NCBI GenBank assembly: GCA_001606155.1
Contig: LODT01000001.1
Location: forward strand, 1,116,001-1,180,000
From: Tieghemostelium lacteum
Lineage: Eukaryota; Evosea; Eumycetozoa; Dictyosteliales; Raperosteliaceae
Direction of reading: 5' to 3'
Length of the DNA: 64,000 bases
Each line of letters opens with the position of its first letter. The stretch's first letter is position 1. Below, one piece after another: positions 33,478 through 43,558 of the stretch. The notes under the pieces were generated by a model. It had not been told where the DNA came from. It saw only the letters and a list, made by a program, of their open reading frames with translations, and searched no databases. The position numbers and the translations under genes were made by a program.

Positions 33478-35721
33478 ATGAAATTCATCATTTTAGCACT
33501 TTTATATATAGTTTGTAGTTTGAATGCAAATGAAGAAAGTTTTCTTCATAATGCAGTTGGTGCAGCTGATGAACCATTTGGAATTGAAACTAAACTAAAT
33601 GTAGTACTAGTTGGTTTACAAGGTGATGGTGGATATAATTATATATTGAATGCTCAGATATTCAATGAACTTTTACAAGATTCTTACCCAATACACAGAC
33701 CACATTCAATTGATAAATCAAAGTATTTGATATTGGATGACTACATTAATGATCACAGTAGACATAAAAAAGATAAAGAACAAGACTTTAAGTCCATGTT
33801 GGTACATAATGACTTGAAATACAATGTAAAGTCACTTCCAACTTCATTTCTTCAATCATTAGAAACTCAAATGATTGATGGTCTAAGGTTAAAAGTATGT
33901 TTATTTTAATATTTTTATCATAAACAACATAGATGATCTAATATACCAATGAATGTAAAATAGAATGGGAATACATATAAACTATCTATAGAACATATGG
34001 AAACATTTTTTGAATCACAGTTACCTTTACATAATGTAGATATTCAAGAATTTACTATAGTATTTTTAAATCCAAGTAGGGCTAGATTATTTGGAGGAAA
34101 TGAACAAATGAATTATGAATATGAATTTCAAGGTAAAGTTTGTGGACCTACTTGGATATCTAGTGGAAGATATGTGATTGTAGATTTGTCGGCTAAAGGT
34201 CTGGCATATGGTAGTACCATACACAAGTCTAATGAAGAGTTGATTAGTGAAGGATCAGTAACACCTGATTCCTTACCAAGACTCATAGAGTATTTTCTAA
34301 AAGAAGGTCAACAAGGTACTGCAGTACGTGGTGAGTCACCAATAGAGTTACAAGCACACATGACTGCTATTGTAATACAATCTATTCAATATATATTCTG
34401 TCAAGACTCCAAATATGACTACATCCCAATTTTTCAAAAAGTTTTGATCCCCATTTTAATTTTTAAAGATCATTTTGAAGGTGCTAGTAGATTTGTGGAA
34501 GAGACATCACTGGACTTATCTGTGATTAAAAGAGAGGCTAATAGATTATTCCCATTCTCAGATGTCTCTGTTATTGTTGGAGAGCATTCTCTTCATGATC
34601 ACAAACACATTGCAATGGCATTATCGAAATCCATTCAATCTCACACCAGTTTTGAGTTGAACCCTGCAACTAAAACCTATCATCCATACACCAAGACTTT
34701 TGTAGATTCCAAAGAACTATTGATGAAATTAAAGAAAGAAGATGATATATTGGCATCGGGTTTAATTGGTGACCATGTCACACCAATTCCTTTAGATATA
34801 GCAAAAGGGGGATCCACAACAAAAGGTGGTGCAAATCTACAAAAAACTAAAATTCTTCCAGTTTATGTATTTTCATTGGACTCTCAGCCGGATTTGTTTA
34901 TTGATAGGTACCAGATATATGCAGCCAATCAAGAGGCTGTTGTTGTGTTGCAGTCGAGAATCACGACTAAAGACTATGACAATATCTACTATACCGATAA
35001 TGTAACTGTAGATATCGACACTAAACATTTGAATAGATATATAATAGCAGGTTTAGCTAATAGTCAAGGAGCAATGGGACCTACATTTAGATTCTCTCCA
35101 GAGCATTTTAGATTGGTTAATAACTATCTATGGTCATTTGGTCAACATCCTTTTGGATACTTTGGAAACAGTTCAGCAATCTCACAACTATTTGTAGATT
35201 GTATAGTTAGAAACACAATTGTTACAACTCTGCAAGCATCTGACTATTCTCTAAATTTAGCATTCAATAAGATTCAAGAGTTCTCACAGAGATATTTGGT
35301 AAACTCTTTTGGATACGATTTGGATGAGGTACCAACTGGAATGTTCCTCATTGACAGACTCTACCATAGACCTCCTAGTAAAATACCAATACTCAAAGGA
35401 ATCATTCAACGATTGCATTCCGAGTTGGAAGATATAGCATCACGTACACATGAGGCCTTAGGTTACAATCTCAACAATAGAAAAAAACATGAGATTTCCA
35501 GTAACCTCCTACTCATTTCCTCACGATCCAGTGGATTTTTAGAATACGTTACACAGGAACTACAAAAAGCTGAATCTGAACTCCTATGTTGTGCCATCAA
35601 ATCCAATCCCATTCCTCTGATCGAAGATAGTCCTAGAAACTACAAAATCCTCTATTACCTACTCTTTTTATTTTTAGTATTGGTATTTGCATGTGTTTTT
35701 ATCAACAAAAGACTAAATTGA
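33478..35721 (+). CDS. Secretory-pathway membrane protein resembling plant DUF7906 proteins
   Basis: Two exons: 33478-33894 and 33964-35721; intron 69 bases (GTATGT to AAATAG), in phase, 724 residues. The start is a signal peptide (MKFIILALLYIVCSLNA). The end has one membrane helix (ILYYLLFLFLVLVFACVFIN) and a short cytosolic tail, so most of the protein lies in the ER/Golgi lumen or outside. Blocks such as SGRYVIVDLSAKGLAYG, GSVTPDSLPRL, VIVGEHSLHDHKHIAMALSK, HPYTKTFVDSKEL, YIIAGLANSQGAM and WSFGQHPFGYFGN match what I remember of long plant membrane proteins annotated DUF7906. Their biochemical role is unclear. Family call moderate; membrane topology strong. Confidence 0.72.
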
Positions 35722-35892
35722 GAAATCGATTAGAAATTACATTGCTTTTGATAAAGAAGGGAATTTTTTTGTAAAATAATCAAAAATAAAATTCAAATTT
35801 GATAACTGTGAAAAAAGTTCACACAAAACGAAAAATATTTTTTATTTTTTTTTAGTTTAGATTTAGAATACAGATAAAACCACTCACTTAGA

Positions 35893-37077
35893 ATGGCAGA
35901 AACAACTACACCACCAAATGAAGTAGACACAGCAACTATTAATAAAATTTTAAAACAAGTAGAATACTACTTTTCCGATTCCAATTATCCAAGAGATAAA
36001 TTTTTAAATGTAGAAGCTGCTAAACATCCAGATCAATGTAAGCACAAAATGAAATAGACATGGTGTGGGGGAGAGAATTTGGAAATTAGAATGTGGGTGT
36101 GTGTTAATTCATTTTTTTATAATAATATAGATATTGGAATTGATGTCATTGCATCTTTTAAAAGAATGAAAGAACTTTCAGAAGATTTACAATTGATTTC
36201 AGATACTTTAAAGAAATCTGATAAACTAGTAGTCAGTGAAGATGGTAAGATGGTAAAGAGAGTATATCCAATCCCAGAATCTATTGGTTCTGAAAAATCA
36301 TTATATTCAAAAGGTTGGCCTTTAGATACCACAACCATTGAAAAAGTTGAAGAATTCTTCAAACCATACGGAAAAGTACTTTCTGTTAGATTCAGAAAGA
36401 ACCGTGACAAGACATTCAAAGGATCTATGGTCTGTGACTTTGAATCTGAGGAAATTGTAAACAAAATTGTTGAAGAAGCACCAAAACTCGCTGATGCTGA
36501 ATTGCAATACATGACTTTTAATAAATTCTCTGACGAGAAGAAAGCCGAACAGGAAAAATACCTTTCCACCAAGAAACCAAGCAAAGACAAAAAGAGAAAG
36601 ACAATGGAAGAAGGTAAAGAAAACCCAGATAACAACACTGACGAGAGCAAAGAAGCCAAAGTCGATGAAAAAACCACCACCGAAGAAAAGGAAACTATTG
36701 TTATGGTACCAGGATGCATTATTGCCTTTGACAATATGACCTCACAAAGAGGTGAATTGTCAACTTTTTTCACTCAATATGGTGAAGTTGCTTTTGTAGG
36801 TTACAACAGTGCTGAAACTGTCGGTACTGTTCGTTACACAAACCCAGAGAATGCCAAAAATGCTCTTGCCAAATTACAAGAGGAAAAGAAAGAGATTGGC
36901 GGTAAGGTTCCAAACTACAGATTATTGGATGGTGAAGATGAGAAAAAGGAATGGGATGTCTTGATTGAAAAAGAGAAAAACAGACAACAATCTGGTGGAA
37001 AGAGAGGAGGCCGTGGAGGTAGAGGAGGTCGTGGAAGAGGTGGACGTGGTAGAGGAGGTAAAAAAGGTGGTAAATAA
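35893..37077 (+). CDS. La RNA-binding protein
   Basis: Two exons: 35893-36037 and 36131-37077; intron 93 bases (GTAAGC to AATATAG), 363 residues. Exon 1 begins the La motif (KILKQVEYYFSDSNYPRDKF), completed in exon 2 (IGIDVIASFKRMKELSEDLQLI). RRM1 is at about 104-180 (SLYSKGWPLDTTTIEKVEEF, KTFKGSMVCDFES), a charged linker follows, RRM2 is at about 240-320, and the tail is RGG-rich (from about 337). La binds the 3' UUU-OH of RNA polymerase III transcripts and helps mature tRNA and other small RNAs in the nucleus. The RGG tail is longer than in human La. The start in exon 1 is required for the La motif. Confidence 0.94.
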
Positions 37078-37318
37078 TTATAATAAACAAAAACACTCTC
37101 TAATTTAAAATAGACTAAAATGAAATTTCACTTAATGTAATTCAATTTTAATTTTTATTCAAATCGAGAATGATCTCATCTACCAAAAATATCAATTGAA
37201 AAAAAACTCAAGCACAATCACCTCTAAGTTGAACCTATTTTTTTTAAATTTTTTCAAAAATTGTGTTTATTTTTAAAAGTGGTTAGGAGGTCCTTCTCTT
37301 ACAACCTAATTTACAAGG

Positions 37319-39217
37319 ATGATAAAGAAAAAAAAATATCTAAATTCCTCTCAAAATAATAATATACCTACAAATAATAATAATAGTAATCAAATGGTGT
37401 TTTTACCACATCCAATTCTTATAAAGATATTGGCCTATGCACATGGTGGTATATTTCCATCTGTAACCTTTAAGAGTTGTTTGATGGTTTGTAAGAATTG
37501 GAAACAGAATATCACACCCAAGTCATTTAGTAAATTGATTTTTCATCAATGTTCAGAGAGTAAGAGAGCATATCTAATGAGGACATTTCTGTTGTCTCAA
37601 GAGTTCAATGAGACTCTGTCTGAGATTGAAGTCAATTCTCTCACTGAGATTGATGGATGTCTAAAGATTCTGGGGAGTCTTACTACACCATTTTTTTGTA
37701 AATTCACATCGACTCTTTATCATCCACCTCTGAATAGATTGACAATAACAGGTGTGGAACTGAAGGACAGAGAGATTGATTTGGTAACTGATCTCATTCG
37801 AATATATAATATAACTTCATTGACATTGAAAGGTGTGCAATTGAACGACACTTATCTCATTAGTATATGTAAATCCCTGAAAGATCAGCATTATAATACA
37901 CTTAGATATCTCAATCTTTCACATAACCAATTCTCTAAAAAGTCTTTGGAAATGCTCTTTGAGACTCTCATTGAGACTCTAAACACCAATCATCAGGATA
38001 ATCTATTGACAAACTCGAGAAAGTATTTTTATCATCATTTGAATATCAATTCCGACCAACAAAATAGTGAAAAGGAAGGAGACAAGCGACAGAGTATACA
38101 GAGTAATCAAACTATAGTTTCCAATTCAACACAGTCAAATAAGACTGTAAGTCCACTAGTTCATCAACAACTGGTAGATCATCAGCATGTACTTCAAGCC
38201 AGAAAACTTTTACACAAAAACAAACAAAAAGAGTCATTGCATACATTGGATCTCAGTAATAATCAAAAATTGAATTTAGAATGTATAAACCTAATGAAAA
38301 AGGTACTGGTGGGATTAGATAGTCTCAATGATATCAATCTCTCTGGTATATCATTATGCTCAGAGGCATTGGCATCATTCATTGCCTTTATCAAAGCTAC
38401 ACCATCTATTCGATCTATTAATCTTTCCAATAATGGAATCTATGGAAAAGGAGTAGAGGGTATTTCACAACTATTACTAGACAACAAAATAGAATCACTA
38501 GATATCTCTGAAAATAAGATTTCAACAGAAGGTATAAAATCACTTTTTCAAGCCATTTCAACATTAAATAATAGTATTAATAATAATAAGAATAGTATAA
38601 ATAATAATAATAATCTACCGAGTAATAAGAATATAATAGCAGGATCACATTTAAAACATTTGTATTTAAGAAGAACAATGCTCTCATTTGAAGAGTCATT
38701 AATATTAAGAAACTTGATTTTTCAAAGTCAATCTTTGGAGACTTTGGATTTTTCATCTAACCAGATTAATAAAGAGTCCATATCGGTGCTCTCTGAACCA
38801 CTGACATTCAACAGATCGATAACTGATCTAAATCTATCATTCAATATATTAGGTCCCTCTGGTGTAGAGGAGCTCTCAAAAATTATAAAATCCAATAAGA
38901 CCATTCAGACTCTACATCTACATTGTGTATCCATGAAAAAGGAGGGAGTTGCACATCTGGTGGATGCACTCTACCATAACCATACTATATCTACACTCTA
39001 CATCTCCAATAATGAAATTAGAAATCTTGGATGTCTACTATTTTCAAAATTGTTTCAAAAGAATCAGTCTTTGCTCTATGTGGATTTCTCATACAATGCT
39101 ATCAAGGACAAAGGTGTAAATGAACTTTTGAAATCAGTCAATGAATATCATCAACATTTAAAATATGATTTAGGTGGTAATCAATTTAAAAATAAAGATT
39201 CTTGTAAAATAATGTAA
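37319..39217 (+). CDS. Leucine-rich repeat protein (RNI-like)
   Basis: Single exon, 632 residues (or starting at the second Met, 37394, MVFLPHPILIKIL). The N-terminal segment LPHPILIKILAYAHGG..CLMVCKNW looks like a degenerate F-box. The rest has ribonuclease-inhibitor-type LRRs: LRYLNLSHNQF, LHTLDLSNNQKL, IRSINLSNNGIYGKGVEG, ETLDFSSNQIN, ITDLNLSFNILGPSGVEEL, LYVDFSYNAIKDKGVNEL. Asn- and Ser-rich inserts break the array at about 235-300 and 420-440. It may be a substrate adaptor of an SCF-type ubiquitin ligase or a scaffolding protein; sequence alone does not decide. No membrane segment. Confidence 0.82.
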   Translation: MIKKKKYLNSSQNNNIPTNNNNSNQMVFLPHPILIKILAYAHGGIFPSVTFKSCLMVCKNWKQNITPKSFSKLIFHQCSESKRAYLMRTFLLSQEFNETLSEIEVNSLTEIDGCLKILGSLTTPFFCKFTSTLYHPPLNRLTITGVELKDREIDLVTDLIRIYNITSLTLKGVQLNDTYLISICKSLKDQHYNTLRYLNLSHNQFSKKSLEMLFETLIETLNTNHQDNLLTNSRKYFYHHLNINSDQQNSEKEGDKRQSIQSNQTIVSNSTQSNKTVSPLVHQQLVDHQHVLQARKLLHKNKQKESLHTLDLSNNQKLNLECINLMKKVLVGLDSLNDINLSGISLCSEALASFIAFIKATPSIRSINLSNNGIYGKGVEGISQLLLDNKIESLDISENKISTEGIKSLFQAISTLNNSINNNKNSINNNNNLPSNKNIIAGSHLKHLYLRRTMLSFEESLILRNLIFQSQSLETLDFSSNQINKESISVLSEPLTFNRSITDLNLSFNILGPSGVEELSKIIKSNKTIQTLHLHCVSMKKEGVAHLVDALYHNHTISTLYISNNEIRNLGCLLFSKLFQKNQSLLYVDFSYNAIKDKGVNELLKSVNEYHQHLKYDLGGNQFKNKDSCKIM

Positions 39218-39621
39218 CAAAATCAAATTCCTAAATATAGATAAAAATATTTAAATATTTAAAAAAAAAAATATATATGTGATGACATATTACATATTAT
39301 TTCTAACCTCTATATGTATAACTGAAAAGTATGAAAGTCAAATCGAATAAAGTAAAAATGAACCAATAAGAAATGTGAGTGTAACTATTTGTTTAAAATT
39401 TTTAAATCTTCCCCCACTTCGTGTTATTTGAAAATTTTAAAAAAAAAATTTCAAACCCTTTTAGGGTATTGCCTATAATAAACACCCCTTTTTTTTCTTG
39501 CAATCAAGTTTTTGATGAATTAAGATTTTTTTTAATTAAAAAGATTTTTTTTAGTTTGTTAATTTGTCAAAATTATTTTAGTTTTGTTTCTAAAGTGTCA
39601 AATTAATTTGTAGTTTCAAAC
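39218..39621. other. Intergenic, AT-rich, no gene seen
   Basis: Spacer of about 400 bases between the LRR and the methyltransferase genes. It is mostly runs of A and T. A short open frame inside has no protein-like composition. It presumably holds a 3' UTR and a promoter. Confidence 0.4.
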
Positions 39622-40656
39622 ATGAATAGTACCTATAATGATAATTCTAAACCTCAATTAAATGTATTTAACAAAAATCAAGAGTTGATAAAGAATTCAA
39701 TTGATTTGTATATACAAAATTTGTTGGGTAATAAAGAGAGATATGGGTCTATTAGAATATTAGATGTTGGCAGTGCACAAGGTAGAAATTCCAATAGTGT
39801 ACTGTCATTATTGATTCCTAAGATTCTCTCAGAGGTTTCTGATCAAAATCAGTTCATTGAAGTTTTTCACAATGATTTAGAGGTTAACAATTGGACTTTA
39901 CTCTTTATGGAGTTAAAGAACAACAGTAACTATAAGCATCTGTCAGATTCCATCTACACTTATGGTGTTGGGAAATCATTTTATGAACAGGTTGTACCAT
40001 CACAATCCATTCACTACAGTTTCATGATGAATTGTGCACATTGGGCTAAATCAACTTCAAATTTTAATCCTCCTCATGACAGTATGTTGGTGATGGATAA
40101 GAATGATATCATGTTACAAGAAGACAGACGTAGTGATCTCTACAGTAACCTCTATCACAGATCACAAGAACTGGTGACTGGAGGTGTTCTAGTTGCCAAC
40201 TTTCTCTCTTTTGAAAATGAGAATTTTGGTGATTTTTCAAGACTAATGAAACTGGTATTCATGGATCTTGTACGTGATGGTGTGGATACCGAGTTAACAA
40301 TAGAAGATATCCATAATCTCTATCTGCCGGTATATCTCTTTGAACAAGATGATCTACTATCAACTATTTCAAGAATTCCATCTTTCCAACTCAAATCCAT
40401 CCAACACAACCAGACTGAATGTACATTACAACCCTTAATAAAGTCACATGGTGTAGAGTTTTTTGCTAAATGTTTTTCCAATTTCCTTATATCTGTTGCT
40501 GAGGCCACTCTAAAAGCAGCCATCAAAGGTGACCAACAAAGAAAAGATAAAATCTTTCAAGAATATTTAAATAGATTTACCAACCATATCAAAAATAATC
40601 CAACACTCTATAAATCTACTATAAGTTCCTATTTTGTAATACTAGAAAAAATTTAA
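39622..40656 (+). CDS. SABATH-like SAM-dependent carboxyl methyltransferase
   Basis: Single exon, 344 residues. Motif I of a class I methyltransferase is at about 46-58 (IRILDVGSAQGRNSNS), followed by VFHNDLEVNNWTLLF, which in SABATH enzymes carries the DLP/DLN-type acidic residue binding SAM. YGVGKSFYEQVVPSQSIHY and MMNCAHWAKST correspond to the SFY..LFP..S......S...WLS block of plant salicylate/jasmonate carboxyl methyltransferases. D. discoideum has several relatives annotated as probable SAM-dependent methyltransferases. They are expected to methylate carboxyl groups of small molecules; the substrate is unknown. Length fits the family. Confidence 0.85.
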   Translation: MNSTYNDNSKPQLNVFNKNQELIKNSIDLYIQNLLGNKERYGSIRILDVGSAQGRNSNSVLSLLIPKILSEVSDQNQFIEVFHNDLEVNNWTLLFMELKNNSNYKHLSDSIYTYGVGKSFYEQVVPSQSIHYSFMMNCAHWAKSTSNFNPPHDSMLVMDKNDIMLQEDRRSDLYSNLYHRSQELVTGGVLVANFLSFENENFGDFSRLMKLVFMDLVRDGVDTELTIEDIHNLYLPVYLFEQDDLLSTISRIPSFQLKSIQHNQTECTLQPLIKSHGVEFFAKCFSNFLISVAEATLKAAIKGDQQRKDKIFQEYLNRFTNHIKNNPTLYKSTISSYFVILEKI

Positions 40657-40756
40657 AAATAAATTATTATTGTAATTATCAGTTTCTCTCCCCTTCTCAT
40701 CCCAATATATTCAACAATAGAAAATCAATTTGGTAGAAATTTCAACAAACTTGAGT

Positions 40757-40765
40757 TTCCATAAA
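40757..40765 (+). promoter_or_regulatory. DUSE-like upstream element of the U1 snRNA gene
   Basis: TTCCATAAA lies about 55-62 bases upstream of the inferred U1 start. It resembles the Dictyostelium upstream sequence element (A-A/T-CCCA-C/T-AA) that sits near -60 of small RNA genes, but differs at the first C positions. Position supports it more than sequence. Confidence 0.4.
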
Positions 40766-40818
40766 TTACTGAATATTAGATACTATTCAACAGAAATAAA
40801 ATTACTTATTAAATATAA

Positions 40819-40972
40819 ATACTTACCAGGTTTCGATTATTGGTGATCAAAAAGGCCAATAATACATTAAGGTTACAGATCCTTTACACAATGATTTGAT
40901 CTTGGTGTCCGCCTGAGAGGGACCTAACTTATGGCAGAGTGGAATGTGTGCAAGTCGCAATTCCACTATCAC
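40819..40972 (+). ncRNA. U1 spliceosomal snRNA
   Basis: The RNA starts ATACTTACC, complementary to the GTAAGT/GTATGT donors used by genes in this window. AGGTTTC (about 40827) pairs with GGGACCT (about 40918) to form the long-range helix H. Stem-loop I has arms ATTATTGG/CCAATAAT around loop TGATCAAAAAGG, close to the U1-70K site GAUCANGAAG. A second hairpin with AGATC/GATCT arms follows. AACTTATGG (about 40926) lies where the Sm site belongs, and a final hairpin GTGGAAT/ATTCCAC ends the RNA. Order and spacing are those of U1. The 5' end is set by the conserved start; the 3' end is approximate. Neither strand encodes protein here. Confidence 0.88.
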
Positions 40973-41090
40973 ATTTAAATTAAAGAAAAATCAAATAATA
41001 TTGAGGTGTTGTCTTTAGATGGATAATGAAAAATGAAAATGAAGAAAAAAGTTTTTTTTTAATTCACTTCACACACTTACTTTGAATATC

Positions 41091-42027
41091 ATGTTTCGTA
41101 AATTAATATGTAATGCAACTATTGGAACTTATTCAAAGAGTTTATTGTTAAATAATAGTAATAGAATTATTGATCAAACTAGATATATATCATTTAAAAA
41201 CCTATTAAATCCATTTAAATACTATCAAGAGAATGCAGATACTTCAGCAAAAAAGAGAGTGTACTTTATCAACTTTCAAAACATATAGTTTAAACCCTTA
41301 TATTAATTGTATATTTTTGATAATGATAGACAAAAAGAACTTAATCAAGGTGTACTTTGGGATGTCAGAGAATTTGTAAATAATCCAAATATGAAACTGT
41401 TTGTTGGTTCACCAAAATTGACACCTTTAGCATCTTCACAGGATTTACCAGAGATAAAAACATCAGATCTTTATGGTAATTCAATAACTGTACCACAACA
41501 ATTGTCACAAACTAAACCATCATTATTATGTGTAACTTTAAAACCTTTTCATTCTAATGTAATATATACTGTCTAATGAGATATTGGTTTATAGGTAGAA
41601 AGAGTATTAATATGTTATAACAATTCTATAGAATTTAGTTGCAAGTTGGTCAGAGCCATTTAAAGCACAATTCCCAAATATAGATATACATCATGTTGTA
41701 TTAGTTCAACAAACAGGTTATAGGTTATTATCTCCATTTTTAAAGAGAACTAGAAGAGATAAGAATAAAAATGTTATAGAATCTTGGTCAAATCAACCTA
41801 TAGACATTAGAGGAGGAAATGATCTTTTAGAGACACTATCAATTACCAATCCATTCGGATCATATATCTATCTGATTATGGACGGTAAAATTAGATGGAA
41901 ATCTTCTGGGAAATCAACTCCTGAAGAATTAGAATACCTTTTCAAAAACACACAATCCCTCATTGACAACCCCAATAGTGGAACATCCAAAAAACTCGAA
42001 TCAACCACACACAAAAATATCCAATAA
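41091..42027 (+). CDS. atp10: Mitochondrial ATP synthase assembly factor ATP10
   Basis: Three exons: 41091-41260, 41330-41558 and 41632-42027 (introns 69 and 73 bases; donors GTACTT and GTAATA). All phases agree; 264 residues. The N-terminus is basic and hydroxylated (MFRKLICNATIGTYSKSLLL), a plausible mitochondrial presequence. The C-terminal block NPFGSYIYLIMDGKIRWKSS followed by GKSTPEELEYL is the signature of Atp10 (GY-YLVD-DGKIRWAG-G-AT-EE). Thioredoxin-like fold without a CxxC pair. In yeast Atp10 helps assemble subunit 6 into the Fo sector of ATP synthase in the inner membrane. Joined from three short frames, so the intron borders carry the call. Confidence 0.88.
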
Positions 42028-42107
42028 AAATCAAATTATGGTGTTTGAATTGATATTTTATTTTATTTTTATAATTTTCAAACACCACACAACAATATCA
42101 AGAAAAT

Positions 42108-43499
42108 ATGAATACTTTACCAAATATTCTATTAAAACAGATATTTGGCTATTTGTTTGAGATTAACTTTTCTTACAAGTACAAACTGTCACTTGGAACT
42201 ATAAACAGGTTCCTTTTTGAAATGGTGTCACAGAGAATAGATAGTTTTAAGATTGATAAAATACTGACTGTCGAGAAGGCACAGGAGATATTGGTTCACT
42301 TAAACAGTCCCTTTTGCATGTTGAAAACTATTAGAAAATTAAAATTGGCACCTAACGTAAAACCACTATCATTCGATGAGGAACTAAAGGCACTTGCATT
42401 GTTACCTCTAAGTAATGTTACCGATTTAGATAGTATTATTCTATTCTCAGGAGACAATCCTATTCAAAGATTCCTTCCAAAGCTTTGTCATTTGTCAGTT
42501 AGTGGACAGAATATATCAATGCATATAGTAAATACAACAAAAATTGCAATCAAATCGCTGGTTTTTGATTGTGTGGAGATTAACGAAGATTCTCTAGTTG
42601 AACTATTAGTATTCATTGAACCTACTATAGAATCACTACAAATAACACCAAGAAGATCAACAGAAACTCCACAAAGATTACAGTCATTAATCTACACCTA
42701 TGCAAAGAATAGATTGACTCATTTGCATACTTGTTATTCATGGTTCAAGGATTTCAGAGCTCTGGTCACTCAAATGGATTCGTTGACTAGTTTGAATCTT
42801 CTAGGTTACTGTGGGAAAATCTATCCTAGTGAGAAATTATTTGAATTCCTAAGAAATAACAATACTCTGACTGAACTAAGAACCATTATATTGGTGGATT
42901 CCACATTTATAGAACTTCAAGCGGTTTTAAATCAGAAACCTAATATAACAAGTTTCCATACCCATGCCACAAGAAATCTAAATTTCCAATTTAAGCCATT
43001 TCAATTCATTAAAAAACTGCACATGGTAGCACATTATCAAGTTATTACCAAAACATTGGAAGTTAGCTGTGAAACGGGTATCACGGAATTGAATTTAAGT
43101 GGCTCTACATTTCTCGGTGAGGATTTATGTAATTTTATATTTACTTGTAACACTTTAGAGTATCTAACAATACCATTTAAAAATGATATAAATTTGGGGA
43201 TTGATATTGGTTTGAGTCAATCTCTCAAACATTTGGTATTGGAGGTCGATTTAGATGATGATAGCATTAAATTATTAAAATCATTCTGTAAACATTTTTC
43301 AGAATCTAAATCATTGGAAACCGTATCCATTAAAGTTTTAAATAATTTTATTATTCATCAATTTGATTTAAAGGGGTTAATAAGTCCATTTAAATTACTA
43401 AACAAAGTTGGTCATACCTATATATTCGATAGATATGGTTGCAGTTTCTCTAAAGATTCTAATGGATTATTAAATAAACTCAAGAAATATATAAAATAG
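42108..43499 (+). CDS. Tandem leucine-rich paralogue 1 of 4
   Basis: Single exon, 463 residues, first of four same-strand paralogues. The start LPNILLKQIFGYLFEINFSYKYKLSLGTINR resembles a degenerate F-box (LP..I...I...L). The body has irregular LRR-like strands; the shared signature is TYAKNRLTHLHTCYSWFKDF (about 200-220), then SLTSLNLLGY and FLRNNNTLTEL. The tail ends with PFKLL...YIFDRYGCSF, a second mark of this family. I know no function. Similar multi-copy F-box/LRR-like families in dictyostelids are lineage-specific. Starts 80 bases after the ATP10 stop. Confidence 0.82.
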   Translation: MNTLPNILLKQIFGYLFEINFSYKYKLSLGTINRFLFEMVSQRIDSFKIDKILTVEKAQEILVHLNSPFCMLKTIRKLKLAPNVKPLSFDEELKALALLPLSNVTDLDSIILFSGDNPIQRFLPKLCHLSVSGQNISMHIVNTTKIAIKSLVFDCVEINEDSLVELLVFIEPTIESLQITPRRSTETPQRLQSLIYTYAKNRLTHLHTCYSWFKDFRALVTQMDSLTSLNLLGYCGKIYPSEKLFEFLRNNNTLTELRTIILVDSTFIELQAVLNQKPNITSFHTHATRNLNFQFKPFQFIKKLHMVAHYQVITKTLEVSCETGITELNLSGSTFLGEDLCNFIFTCNTLEYLTIPFKNDINLGIDIGLSQSLKHLVLEVDLDDDSIKLLKSFCKHFSESKSLETVSIKVLNNFIIHQFDLKGLISPFKLLNKVGHTYIFDRYGCSFSKDSNGLLNKLKKYIK

Positions 43500-43558
43500 T
43501 ATCAATACCTAACTAATAAACTTTGATTTTTTTTTGAATTTTTATTTTGATTTGCAAG

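Noticed and set aside
39421-39606. Short Phe/Ile-rich frame before the methyltransferase gene
   Set aside because: It is a poly-T/A spacer with no family resemblance; the start is not an ATG.
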